Assembly: GCA_017940255.1 (NCBI GenBank)
Contig: JAGAZB010000009.1
Coordinates: 177,167-241,166 of the forward strand
From: Treponema sp.
GTDB lineage: Bacteria; Spirochaetota; Spirochaetia; Treponematales; Treponemataceae
Length of the DNA stretch: 64,000 nt
Reading direction: 5' to 3'
The notes below the pieces were generated by a model. It made no database searches. It was given only the letters and a program-made list of their open reading frames with translations, and was not told where the DNA came from. Shown in pieces: positions 16,837-25,300 of this stretch. Position numbers and translations under genes: made by a program. Numbering within the stretch: the first letter of the stretch is position 1; each line of letters begins with the position of its first letter.

Positions 16837-17547
16837 TTATATTTTTCTCTGACGGACAAGAGGATCTGAAAAGCCCGCCTGAATCAGTTTGTTTTTTGTT
16901 TTTTCAACCTTTTCGGCAGGAACATTTCTGATTACAACTCTGTAAACTGTAGATGTTTTTTGGAATACAACTTCGTCAAAGCCGGCTTTTAGCAGTTTTT
17001 GTGCAAGTTGATTTGCATTTTCCCGGGTAGAAAAGGCTCCTACCTGCAAATCCCATCTGCTTCCGGACGGATAATTATTTTGAACTGCAACTTTTGTGTT
17101 TGCAGGACTTGTTTTTACACTTCCACCAGATTTCTGAGAAACAATTTTCATTGCTTTTGCGGCTGTTACCTTACTCAGCTCTGTATCTGGTCCTCTTTTA
17201 AGAATTTCTATGCTTACCTGAGCGGTTCCTGAATTAATCATGCCCAGTTTTTCTGCGGCTGCTTTGGAAAGATCAAGTTCTCTATCAGCAACAAAAGGGC
17301 CACGGTCGTTTACCCTTACGGTAACTGATTTCCCGTTTGCAAGATTTGTAACTTTTAGTTGAGTTTCAAAGGGGAGAGTCTTGTTTGCGCATGTTAAATC
17401 ATACATATTAAAAGTTTCGCCACTAGAAGTCTTTTTTCCGTGAAAATCATTTGCGTAAAAAGAAACCGTGGCGTTTGATCTGTATAATTCAGCAAAAATT
17501 GGCAGACACAAAAAGGTTAGAGTGATAGTAATAATTATTCTTTTCAT
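16837..17547 (-). CDS. rlpA: RlpA-like septal protein with SPOR domain
   Basis: 236 residues. A signal peptide (about 1-18, FLCLPIFA) is followed by a double-psi beta-barrel RlpA domain (about 20-115) with SFYANDFHGKKTSSGE, TCANKTLPF and VRVNDRGPFV, including the acidic and His positions of the lytic transglycosylase pocket. A linker leads to a C-terminal SPOR domain (about 158-236; WDLQVGAFSTRENANQLAQ) that binds denuded peptidoglycan at division sites. There is no lipobox, so it is secreted rather than lipidated. The gene has no obvious ribosome site; GATAGT or TATAGT lies close to the ATG, so it may be another leaderless gene. Confidence 0.9.
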   Translation of the reverse strand: MKRIIITITLTFLCLPIFAELYRSNATVSFYANDFHGKKTSSGETFNMYDLTCANKTLPFETQLKVTNLANGKSVTVRVNDRGPFVADRELDLSKAAAEKLGMINSGTAQVSIEILKRGPDTELSKVTAAKAMKIVSQKSGGSVKTSPANTKVAVQNNYPSGSRWDLQVGAFSTRENANQLAQKLLKAGFDEVVFQKTSTVYRVVIRNVPAEKVEKTKNKLIQAGFSDPLVRQRKI

Positions 17548-17596
17548 TACTATACTATCGGTCAGAAAAAACTGAATTTAATCCTTATTTGTAAGA

Positions 17597-19645
17597 TTAA
17601 AAGCGTTCAGCTTTCTTTCCACCGTTTCTGCGGCTTGAGTTTCTTTCAGTCTGGTTGTGTACATTTGGTCTGCTGCCTTTTGCACGTCCTTCCTTCAAAA
17701 ATTTCTCCGCCCCAGAACGTCCTCTTCCTTCACGTCTTGGCCGATTTTCCTGCCGGTTTTCGCGATCCTGGCTCCATTCGCGTCCTTCGAATCCATCGCG
17801 TCCAGCGCGGGATGCTCTGCGGGAACCTCTTCCGCCGTCTTTTTCGTCTATGTGCATGTGAGGCAACTTCTTGTTTGTGCGAGACATTTCTATAGCCTTG
17901 CGGGCAGAAGCTGTAGGAAGACTCAAAAGAGAGAACTGCTGGGCAACGTCAATGTCGTCTACCATGCGGCCTGGAATATGCAAAAGCTCGCTGAAGTAAT
18001 CAGCAATTTCTTTTGCACGATAGCCGTCGCGCTTTCCGAGTGAAACAAAAATACGGGTCTGATTTCCGCGTGGACCAGAATCTTTTGTGTTGATTTTTCC
18101 GTAGTGCTTTGGAGAAAGCTGTTTTCCGTATACTACAGAAAGAAGTCCTGCCAGAACCTTCTGTGCATCCTGACCTTCGCAAAGGGCTGCGGCCAAATCT
18201 GTAAAAATAGGTGTGAGCAGTTCTTCGCGCAATCTTGTGATTGTTTCTACGGCTGTCTGTGTATCTGCGCTTTCTGTTTTTTCTTCAGCTTCTGTTTCTG
18301 TTGAAGTCTGATTTTCTTCTGAATTATTTACAGTGTATTCAGCGCCTTCAATCTTCTTTTCTTCAGTTGTGAAAAGTTTTTCTTTTAGCTCGCGGATTAC
18401 ACGTTCATTTTTTACGTTCAGAACTTCATTTACGCTAGGAATTTTTCCTTCAATAAAATCGCTTTTTGTGGCTTTCTTAATATTCTTTGAAAGATAACCA
18501 AGTTTGCGTCTTTCTTCCGGACGAACAAAAGTTACTGCAATTCCTTCTGTTCCTGCTCGTCCTGTACGGCCGATTCGGTGAACATAAGTTGCTGTATCAA
18601 ATGGAAGAGAGTAGTTTACAACGTGAGAAACTCCCTTGATATCAATACCGCGGGCTGCAACATCTGTTGCAACAAGAATACGGGTTTTCTTTAGTCGGAA
18701 GCGTTCCAGTACCTTTTCACGCTGATTCTGCATAATATCGCCGTGGAGTGCTGCTGCTTCGTAGCCTCTCATATCAAGTTCGCGGGTTATACGGTCGGCA
18801 TCGGCCTTTGTCATTGTAAATACAAGACCGTAAAAATCAGGAGAAATATCGATAAGACGAACAAGTGCTTCGATTTTTTCACTTTCTTTTACAATCCAGT
18901 ATTTCTGGTCAATTAAAAGTGCTTCGTCAATTACATTTTCTTCTTCGATAATGTCGTATTCACCCATAAAGTCGCCGGCAATTTTTAAGATTGGCGCTGG
19001 CATGGTTGCACTGAAAAGAAGAATACGGCAGTCTGGGTTTGCATGACGGAAAATTTCTTCGATGTCGTCAATAAAGCCCATATCAAGCATTTCGTCGCCT
19101 TCATCAAGAATGAAGTATTTAATCTTGCTGATATCAAGTGTTTTGCGTTCAATGTGGTCTTTAATTCTTCCTGGAGTTCCCACAACAACTTCGCTTCCTC
19201 GTTTTAAATCCTTTATCTGAGCTGAATAAGAGGCGCCTCCGTAAAGAACGGTTGTTCGTGGATATTCATCTGTTGAAAAAGACTGCATTTCTGTGCAAGT
19301 CTGCATTGCAAGTTCGCGTGTTGGTTCAAGAATCAGTGCTTCTACGTGGTCAGATTTTCCTCTTACGTTCTGAATAATTGGCAGGCCGAATGCGGCAGTT
19401 TTTCCAGTTCCTGTTCGTGCTCTTGCAATAAGGTTTGTGTCTCCTGTTAAAAGACGTGGAATTGCCAGTACCTGAATTGGGGAAGGTGTTACAAATCCTT
19501 TTTTGCTGACAGCTTTGAGAGTGTATTCATCAAGTCCTAAATCTTCAAAAGTTACTGTGTCAGAAGTTTCGTTTTCGATTTTGTCTTCCGTGAATGTGTC
19601 TTCTGCAATTTCATCTGCAGTGATGTTAATGTTATTCTCTATCAT
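17597..19645 (-). CDS. DEAD-box RNA helicase with DbpA-type RNA-binding domain (motif II is DEGD)
   Basis: About 682 residues. Helicase core: Q-motif region FVTPSPIQVLAIP, Walker A ARTGTGKTAAF, PTRELA, motif II LDEGDEML, SAT (FSATMPAP) and HRIGRTGRAGTEG. Motif II reads DEGD rather than DEAD, a Gly for the usual Ala. The second half carries a DbpA-like RNA-binding domain (about residues 530-610, ending VAQQFSLLSLP) and an Arg/Gly-rich tail with RGSRRASRAGR. This organisation matches CsdA/DbpA-type helicases acting in ribosome assembly and cold adaptation. The start is set at 19645 (MIENNIN) because the longer frame to 19717 adds a hydrophobic stretch unlike the family. Confidence 0.9.
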   Translation of the reverse strand: MIENNINITADEIAEDTFTEDKIENETSDTVTFEDLGLDEYTLKAVSKKGFVTPSPIQVLAIPRLLTGDTNLIARARTGTGKTAAFGLPIIQNVRGKSDHVEALILEPTRELAMQTCTEMQSFSTDEYPRTTVLYGGASYSAQIKDLKRGSEVVVGTPGRIKDHIERKTLDISKIKYFILDEGDEMLDMGFIDDIEEIFRHANPDCRILLFSATMPAPILKIAGDFMGEYDIIEEENVIDEALLIDQKYWIVKESEKIEALVRLIDISPDFYGLVFTMTKADADRITRELDMRGYEAAALHGDIMQNQREKVLERFRLKKTRILVATDVAARGIDIKGVSHVVNYSLPFDTATYVHRIGRTGRAGTEGIAVTFVRPEERRKLGYLSKNIKKATKSDFIEGKIPSVNEVLNVKNERVIRELKEKLFTTEEKKIEGAEYTVNNSEENQTSTETEAEEKTESADTQTAVETITRLREELLTPIFTDLAAALCEGQDAQKVLAGLLSVVYGKQLSPKHYGKINTKDSGPRGNQTRIFVSLGKRDGYRAKEIADYFSELLHIPGRMVDDIDVAQQFSLLSLPTASARKAIEMSRTNKKLPHMHIDEKDGGRGSRRASRAGRDGFEGREWSQDRENRQENRPRREGRGRSGAEKFLKEGRAKGSRPNVHNQTERNSSRRNGGKKAERF

Positions 19646-19740
19646 ATTATTCCAACTAATATACAAGAAAAAGTAAACTTTAGCAAGGAATGTCACTATT
19701 TGCGACGGAATAAGCATATTATAATATCTTTCTGAGAAAT

Positions 19741-19805
19741 AAATCTAATTTGCTACCGCGAAACGTTCGCGAACGCGCAGCGGGAGACCTTTTGTTTTTT
19801 TTCTC
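19741..19805. repeat. Intergenic palindromic segment, degenerate relative of the 9414 and 35390 repeats
   Basis: CGCGAA-ACG-TTCGCG forms a short palindrome near 19759-19773, followed by GCGGGAGACC-TTTTGTT, which resembles the GCGGGAGCCC-TTGTTGTT end of the 35390 copy. It lies between divergent genes and has no coding potential. Confidence 0.45.
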
Positions 19806-19834
19806 TTGTTAAAGTTCATTTCCCGTGTTATAGT
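19806..19834 (+). promoter_or_regulatory. Promoter of the 19842 gene: TTGTTA-17-TATAGT, leaderless
   Basis: TTGTTA (19806-19811), 17 bp, TATAGT (19829-19834), then 7 nt and the ATG at 19842. Ideal sigma-70 spacing with no room for a ribosome site. Confidence 0.7.
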
Positions 19835-19841
19835 CCATGGT

Positions 19842-20447
19842 ATGAAGAAGATTATAACAATTTTATTTACAGTTCTCTTTTCTTTTGGTTTGATTTTTGC
19901 ACAGGAATCAAATGGTTATGATTCATCGGAAGAAGGCTCTGTTTTTGCTCCTTCACTTTCTTTTTCTGTTTTTGGACCAGAAGTAGGCGTTTTGTTCGGT
20001 AATAATCATGCTGAATTTTCTGCTTCGCTTGCAATTGCTGCAGGAGAGGGTATGCCATACTTCTTTAATGATTATGACTACAACTACGATGACACTTTGG
20101 AAACTTCAAGTATGGTTGCAATCACTCCAAAACTTAATGCCGGATATAACTTTGAAGCCTTTGATACCGGCTGGACAGATACACTTGGTCTGGCTTACGC
20201 AAGTTCAATCGGGATTTTTGATAACGGAACTGTAGAAAATATGGAAGCAATTGCTCTGTATTATAGAGGCGGAATTAGAACAAAGGTTGGTCTTGAAATA
20301 GGAATGACTTCTTATCTGCCTTTTGTTTACTTCATTGCAGGCCCAAAGGACTTTAAGATTAAGACAATCGGAAATACTGATGGCTTTTTTGAATGCATTG
20401 GAGCCGGACTCTTGTGTACATCATTTAATTTGCGCTGGTATTTTTAA
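19842..20447 (+). CDS. Exported beta-barrel-like protein, about 201 aa
   Basis: A signal peptide MKKIITILFTVLFSFGLIFA with cleavage after FAQ is followed by about 180 residues rich in Gly, Phe, Tyr, Asp and alternating hydrophobic residues, ending in LRWYF. The aromatic C-terminus and alternation suggest a small outer-membrane beta-barrel, as in spirochaete OmpW/OmpA-like proteins, but no specific family is recognised. The start is at 19842; a longer frame from 19806 would run through the promoter. The minus-strand helicase gene is divergent. Confidence 0.7.
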   Translation: MKKIITILFTVLFSFGLIFAQESNGYDSSEEGSVFAPSLSFSVFGPEVGVLFGNNHAEFSASLAIAAGEGMPYFFNDYDYNYDDTLETSSMVAITPKLNAGYNFEAFDTGWTDTLGLAYASSIGIFDNGTVENMEAIALYYRGGIRTKVGLEIGMTSYLPFVYFIAGPKDFKIKTIGNTDGFFECIGAGLLCTSFNLRWYF

Positions 20448-20453
20448 CGTAAT

Positions 20454-20482
20454 TTGAATATTTCGTAATTTTGTGGTATAAT
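20454..20482 (+). promoter_or_regulatory. Promoter of carD: TTGAAT-17-TATAAT
   Basis: TTGAAT (20454-20459), 17 bp, TATAAT (20477-20482); the ATG follows after 10 nt, so the leader is at most about 4 nt and contains no ribosome site. Confidence 0.7.
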
Positions 20483-20492
20483 CAGTGTAATT

Positions 20493-21149
20493 ATGGATAC
20501 AAAATTCAATATTGATCAGAAAATCGTTTATCCAAGCCAGGGTGTTGGTATTGTAAAAGAGATTTTCGAAAAGAAGTTCAAAGACTCAACTATTCTTTAC
20601 TATAAGATTTATATTGAGGCTTCGGACATGATTGTCATGGTTCCTGTAGAAAAGGCAGAAGAACTTGGAATCCGCCAGATTGTAACTGCAGAAGAAGCTC
20701 AGGAAGCTCTTAATCTTCTTTCTGATGAATTTGAACCAATTACTTCAGACTGGAAACTCCGCTACCAGATGAACCTTGATTTACTTAAGAAAGGAACTAT
20801 CAAAGATATTGCTACTATTGTTCGTTGTCTTTACAACAGAAGCAAGGTAAAGGAACTTCCTATTCTTGAGCGTAAACTTTACGATTCTGCAAAGAAGCTT
20901 CTTGAAGATGAAATTTCATTTGCTCTTGGAAAAACTGCAAAGGAGATTTCAGACGAAATTCATCTCAAGCTTGAACCACCTGGAGCAACTCCAAAAATTA
21001 AGCATGTTATGCAGCTTGATGATGACGAAGACGATGATTTGATGGACGACATTTCTTCAAAGTCTGATGACGACGACGATTCTGATGATGCTGATTCTGC
21101 TGAAGATATGGGAGCAGATGAAGATTTTGACGACGACGAATCATTCTAA
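20493..21149 (+). CDS. carD: CarD/CdnL-family transcriptional regulator
   Basis: 218 residues. The N-terminal Tudor-like RNA-polymerase interaction domain (about 1-65) starts FNIDQKIVYPSQGVGIVKEI, and the helical DNA-contacting domain follows (about 75-160; KGTIKDIATIVRCLYNRSKVKELPILERK). CarD-type proteins bind the RNA polymerase beta subunit and stabilise promoter opening. The last 45 residues are almost entirely Asp, Ser and Glu, an unusually long acidic tail. It leads the carD-ispD-ispF group, an association seen in other bacteria; ispD begins inside its 3' end. Confidence 0.93.
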   Translation: MDTKFNIDQKIVYPSQGVGIVKEIFEKKFKDSTILYYKIYIEASDMIVMVPVEKAEELGIRQIVTAEEAQEALNLLSDEFEPITSDWKLRYQMNLDLLKKGTIKDIATIVRCLYNRSKVKELPILERKLYDSAKKLLEDEISFALGKTAKEISDEIHLKLEPPGATPKIKHVMQLDDDEDDDLMDDISSKSDDDDDSDDADSAEDMGADEDFDDDESF

Positions 21150-21849
21150 ACTTGCTGTAATTATTACTGCTGCCGGTTCTTCTACAAGAATCGGTGGAGG
21201 AATAAAAAAAGAATATCTTCCCTATAAAAATGGCACGGTGCTTTCTGCAAGTGCCAATGTTTTTTTAACCGCAGTTTATCCCAAACTGGAACTTTCTCTT
21301 CTGGTTGTAACCTGTCCTCAGGGGGGTGTCGAAGCGGCCAGAGCTGCCTTGTATTCATCACCTGAATTTGAAAAAAATCTTGGAAATGTAAAGCTTGTTA
21401 TAAGGGAAGGGGGAGCTTCAAGACAGGAATCTGTTTTTGCGGGATTAAAAGCCGTAAAAGAAAACTGTCCTGATGCGGCTTATGTTTTGATTCATGATGG
21501 AGCCCGCCCTTTTGTAAGCGGTCAGCTTGCTTCTAATGTGGCTTCAGCCGCAGTTGAGTTTGGGGCTTCTGTGCCTGGCCTTACCCCTGTGGATACCCAG
21601 AAAGAAGTGGATGAAAACGGTTTTGTGATAAGGCATCTGGTGCGTTCTTCTCTTGCGGCTGTGCAGACTCCCCAGGGCTTTGAATTTTGCAGATTATATG
21701 AGGCTCACTTAAAGGCTGCCGGGGAGGGCGGACGTGAATTTACAGATGATACAGAAATCTGGGGCCAATATTGCGGTGCTGTAAAAGTTATTCCTGGTGA
21801 GGTAAATAACATAAAAATTACTTATCCTTCTGATCTGGAGAAATTATGA
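21118..21849 (+). CDS. ispD: 2-C-methyl-D-erythritol 4-phosphate cytidylyltransferase
   Basis: The third step of the MEP isoprenoid pathway: CTP plus MEP gives CDP-ME. The nucleotide-binding start AVIITAAGSSTRIGGGIKKEY, the VLIHDGARPFV motif, the QTPQGF substrate motif and the terminal NIKITYPSDL are all present. The start is uncertain: 21118 (ATG with GGAG 3 nt upstream) gives 243 aa and overlaps carD by 32 bp; a TTG at 21127 is possible, while the longer frame from 21067 only translates the acidic carD tail in another frame. The stop TGA overlaps the ispF ATG (ATGA), indicating coupling. Confidence 0.93.
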   Translation: MKILTTTNHSKLAVIITAAGSSTRIGGGIKKEYLPYKNGTVLSASANVFLTAVYPKLELSLLVVTCPQGGVEAARAALYSSPEFEKNLGNVKLVIREGGASRQESVFAGLKAVKENCPDAAYVLIHDGARPFVSGQLASNVASAAVEFGASVPGLTPVDTQKEVDENGFVIRHLVRSSLAAVQTPQGFEFCRLYEAHLKAAGEGGREFTDDTEIWGQYCGAVKVIPGEVNNIKITYPSDLEKL

Positions 21850-22322
21850 TAAGAGTTGGACTTGGGTACGATTTGCACCGGCTGGTTAGCGGACGGCGGC
21901 TGGTTCTTGGCGGAGTAGAATTTGAATTTGAAAAAGGAGAAGACGGACACTCTGATGGGGACGTACTTCTTCATGCAATTACAGATGCTCTTTTAGGTGC
22001 CAGCGGTCTTGGTGATATAGGCTCGTATTTTCCTCCAGAAGATATGAAATGGAAGGATGCAGACTCTGCTGAACTTTTAAGAACTGTAATGAAGGATATT
22101 CGTGCGGCCGGCTGGAAAATAGAAAATCTGGACTGTGTAATCAAGCTGGAAAAACCAAAGTTTCTGCCAAGGCGCCAGATGGTTATTGATTCTCTTGCAA
22201 AAATTCTTGAAATAAAAAGTGAACAGGTCTTTGTTAAAGCAAAAACAGGAGAGAAACTCCCTCCTGTTGGTACTAGTGATGCGGTAGAAGCAGAGTGTGT
22301 CTGCCTTCTTTCGCGGGAATAA
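21846..22322 (+). CDS. ispF: 2-C-methyl-D-erythritol 2,4-cyclodiphosphate synthase
   Basis: 158 residues, normal for IspF, which cyclises CDP-ME-2-phosphate to MEcPP with release of CMP. The metal-binding site DLHR (Asp-x-His, about 9-12) and the His in GHSDGDVLLHA are present, as are GDIGSYFPP and KAKTGEKLPPVG near the C-terminus. Separate IspD and IspF chains occur here rather than the fusion seen in some bacteria. Overlap with ispD by 4 nt indicates translational coupling. Confidence 0.96.
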   Translation: MIRVGLGYDLHRLVSGRRLVLGGVEFEFEKGEDGHSDGDVLLHAITDALLGASGLGDIGSYFPPEDMKWKDADSAELLRTVMKDIRAAGWKIENLDCVIKLEKPKFLPRRQMVIDSLAKILEIKSEQVFVKAKTGEKLPPVGTSDAVEAECVCLLSRE

Positions 22323-22332
22323 ATCTTAATAA

Positions 22333-25300
22333 CTAAGAATCAAAATCTGGAATCTGAAGTATTAAATCAACTTCATTTTCCGACATTCCTAAGCGGGATG
22401 CAATTTCTGGAATAGACCAGCCCTGCTGTTTAAGCTGACGTACTGCATCCTTTTCTCTTGGGTTTGTATGTCCCTGAGGAACACTTTCATTCTTGAGCTT
22501 ATCTTTTGTAATCTGGTGCAGAACTTCAAACTTATTGTCTACATCACGGGCAATTCCTGTAAGGTTTGCCTGAATCTTCTGGAAACCAGAATCCAAAGAT
22601 TTAAGTGTATCAATTCGTTTTTCAGTATCTGAAATCAGTTCGTCAAGGTTTTGGAGACGTCCAACTGCCTCTGTAATCTTTGGCCCGTTCTGAAGAATCT
22701 TGTCTACATTCTGCTGAACTTCCTTAATTTCTTTTGGAAGGGAAACAGCCTGACGGTCACAGTTGATAAGACGGTTTTCAAGGTCTTTGAGTTTATCAAA
22801 CTGAGTATCAACATCTGTCTTTATTCGATTGATAACTTCATCCTTTTTATCAAGGCGCTCGTACTGTTCAGAAACATACTGCAATTTGTCATTGTAGTTT
22901 CTTACTGTAACTTCCATTGTCTGTAAATCTTCTTTAGTAGTATTCAAAGAAGAAATGCGGCTATCAATTGTGTTAGAAAGGTCAATCATCTTTCTGAACT
23001 GACCTTCAAGATCCATAACTTTTGCTTTCTGACTTTCAAACTTGTTCAGCTGGCCTGTAATTTCATCATTAATGCGGAGCAAATCATTGTACTGGGCATT
23101 AAACTTGGCAGCATTCTGAGAGTAGGTGTCAATTTTATTGAAGGCACTGTTCAAATTCTGGATGTTATCTTCCAGCTGGCGCTTCATCTTGTCTGCCTTG
23201 TCATAAATCTGGATATTTGCTTTTACATCCTGCAGTTCTTTTGCAATTTCTGTGATATGGGTCTGCAGCATGTTTGCATCATCCTGCATTTTCAGAACCA
23301 TCTTAGACTGATTTGCCTTGTTGTTGTCTTCTGCTTCCTGAATCTCTTTGCGAAGAGAATCAACCTTTGCACTTGCGTCAGCATTCTGCTCGCGAACTTT
23401 CTGTTCTGTTGCAGAAAGCATTTCTTCGTACATAGTTCCAAGCTGAGAAAGAATCTGTTCTGAGCGGCTTTCATAAGCCTGAATAGATTTGTCTGTGCGG
23501 TTGTCCAAATCCGCAATCTTGCTGTTCAATTCATTCTGCTGTTTAAGAACATTTTCTTCGTAATCGTTCATGTTCTGAACAAGACGTTGTCCGATTTCAT
23601 CAATCTTGGCCTGTGAAGCATTTCTGAATGTATCCAAATCACCCTGGAAAAGTGTTTTTGAATCATTAAGCTGGTCTGTAATCTGCTGTTTCCATGTGTT
23701 GAATTCAGAAAGGGCTGCATCAATTGAAGAAGTACCATTTTCCTGGCGGGAATGAATGGTTTCCTCAAAGTTTTTAAGGTCTTCAAGAAGCTCTGTCTGT
23801 ACTTTAGAAAGATTTGTCTGAACCAGATTCATGCTGCGTTCAATTTCCTTTTTAAGTTCGTCTTCAGACTTCTGTGAAATTGTAAGAATAGAAGTGTTTG
23901 TTTCATTCTTAAAGCCGTTTACAATATCCTGAACTTCGCGGATACTTTCCTGCATTTCGGCCTTTGTCTGCTCAATTGAAGCATTGATTTTTGCCTGATG
24001 GTCACTTGCCTTTGCCTGCAGCTGCTCAACATTAGATTTAAGTTCTTCTGTGTATTTTGCTTCTACATTGCGGCGGGCATCTTCATAATTGTTTGTAAGA
24101 AGAGTAAGTTTTGAATCAAGTTCGTGTTTCCAGTCAGCAAGTTCTGAATCAATATTATTTGTGTTTGTAGAAAGTGTCTGATTAAAAATTGTTTCAAACT
24201 CTTTAAGCTTGTTGCTCATGCTGCCGGTTGCAGTTGCTTTAAGGTCATCAAGGGAACTGTTGATTTCGTTAATTTTAGATTCAAGCTGATCAGAATCATC
24301 TTTGATAGCCTTACTGAATTCATCGTGTTTCTGCTGCTGTTTTGCAGTAAAGTTGTCAAAATCACCAAGAACTCTGTTCTGAACTTCCTGCATTGCGCCC
24401 CGGAGACTTTTTTCGAGAGTGTCGATATCAGTCTGAGAAAGCTGAATCTGTGAAAGCTTGTATTCGATGTCGCGTTTATAGCTGCTGAGCTGTGAATCAA
24501 CATCTTCAAGAATATTAACGTGTTTACCTTCGCTTTCAGAAATTGCTTTTCTGATTTCATCTGAAACCACTCTGGAAAGTTCATCAAGCTGGCGGTTTGT
24601 TTCTGTCTGGAAGAGTTCAATCTTTTTCTGAGTTTCAGACTGAACAGAATCCAGAGTGTTTGTAATCTGGGAGATTTTTGCTTCCAATTCTGGCTGAAGT
24701 TTTTCTGCTTTTTCTGTTGCAACTTCGCACTGCTGCTGAATATTGCGTACAGAAGTTTCTGCTTCCTGAACTGAAACTGCGGCGTCTGCGGAAACTTTTT
24801 TGAGTGTTTCTGCAAGATTTGTCTGCATGTTTTCAATTTCTTCGTGAAGTTTTTCTGAACGTTCTGTGTACTGGCTTGTTGTTGTTTCAAGTTCTGTGCG
24901 CAGAGCATCAATTTTACTGCTGTAATCTGCACTAAGACGTTCAATTTCTTCAATCTTGCTGCCATATTTATTTGTGATGGTATCAACTTTTGTAGAAAGA
25001 TCGCTTTCGATATTTTTAATTTTTTCTGCAGTTTCCTGAGCAATTGTCTGGATTTTATTTTCTGCCTGAGATTCAAGTGTGCTGAATTTCAAGTTAGCAT
25101 CGTTTTCTACGCTGTCTATCTGGGCTCTTGTACGTTCGTCAAGGCTTTCTATGCGGCGTTTTGCTTCTGAATCAAAGTCGTTCAGGCGGGAATTGTTATC
25201 GGCAAAAAGCTGTTCCATGCGGAGGCTGTTTTCTGAGGTGAATTCTGCAATTTTGCGTTCGCTTTCTTCCTGGAAATTTGCAATGGTATTGTTGAATTCT

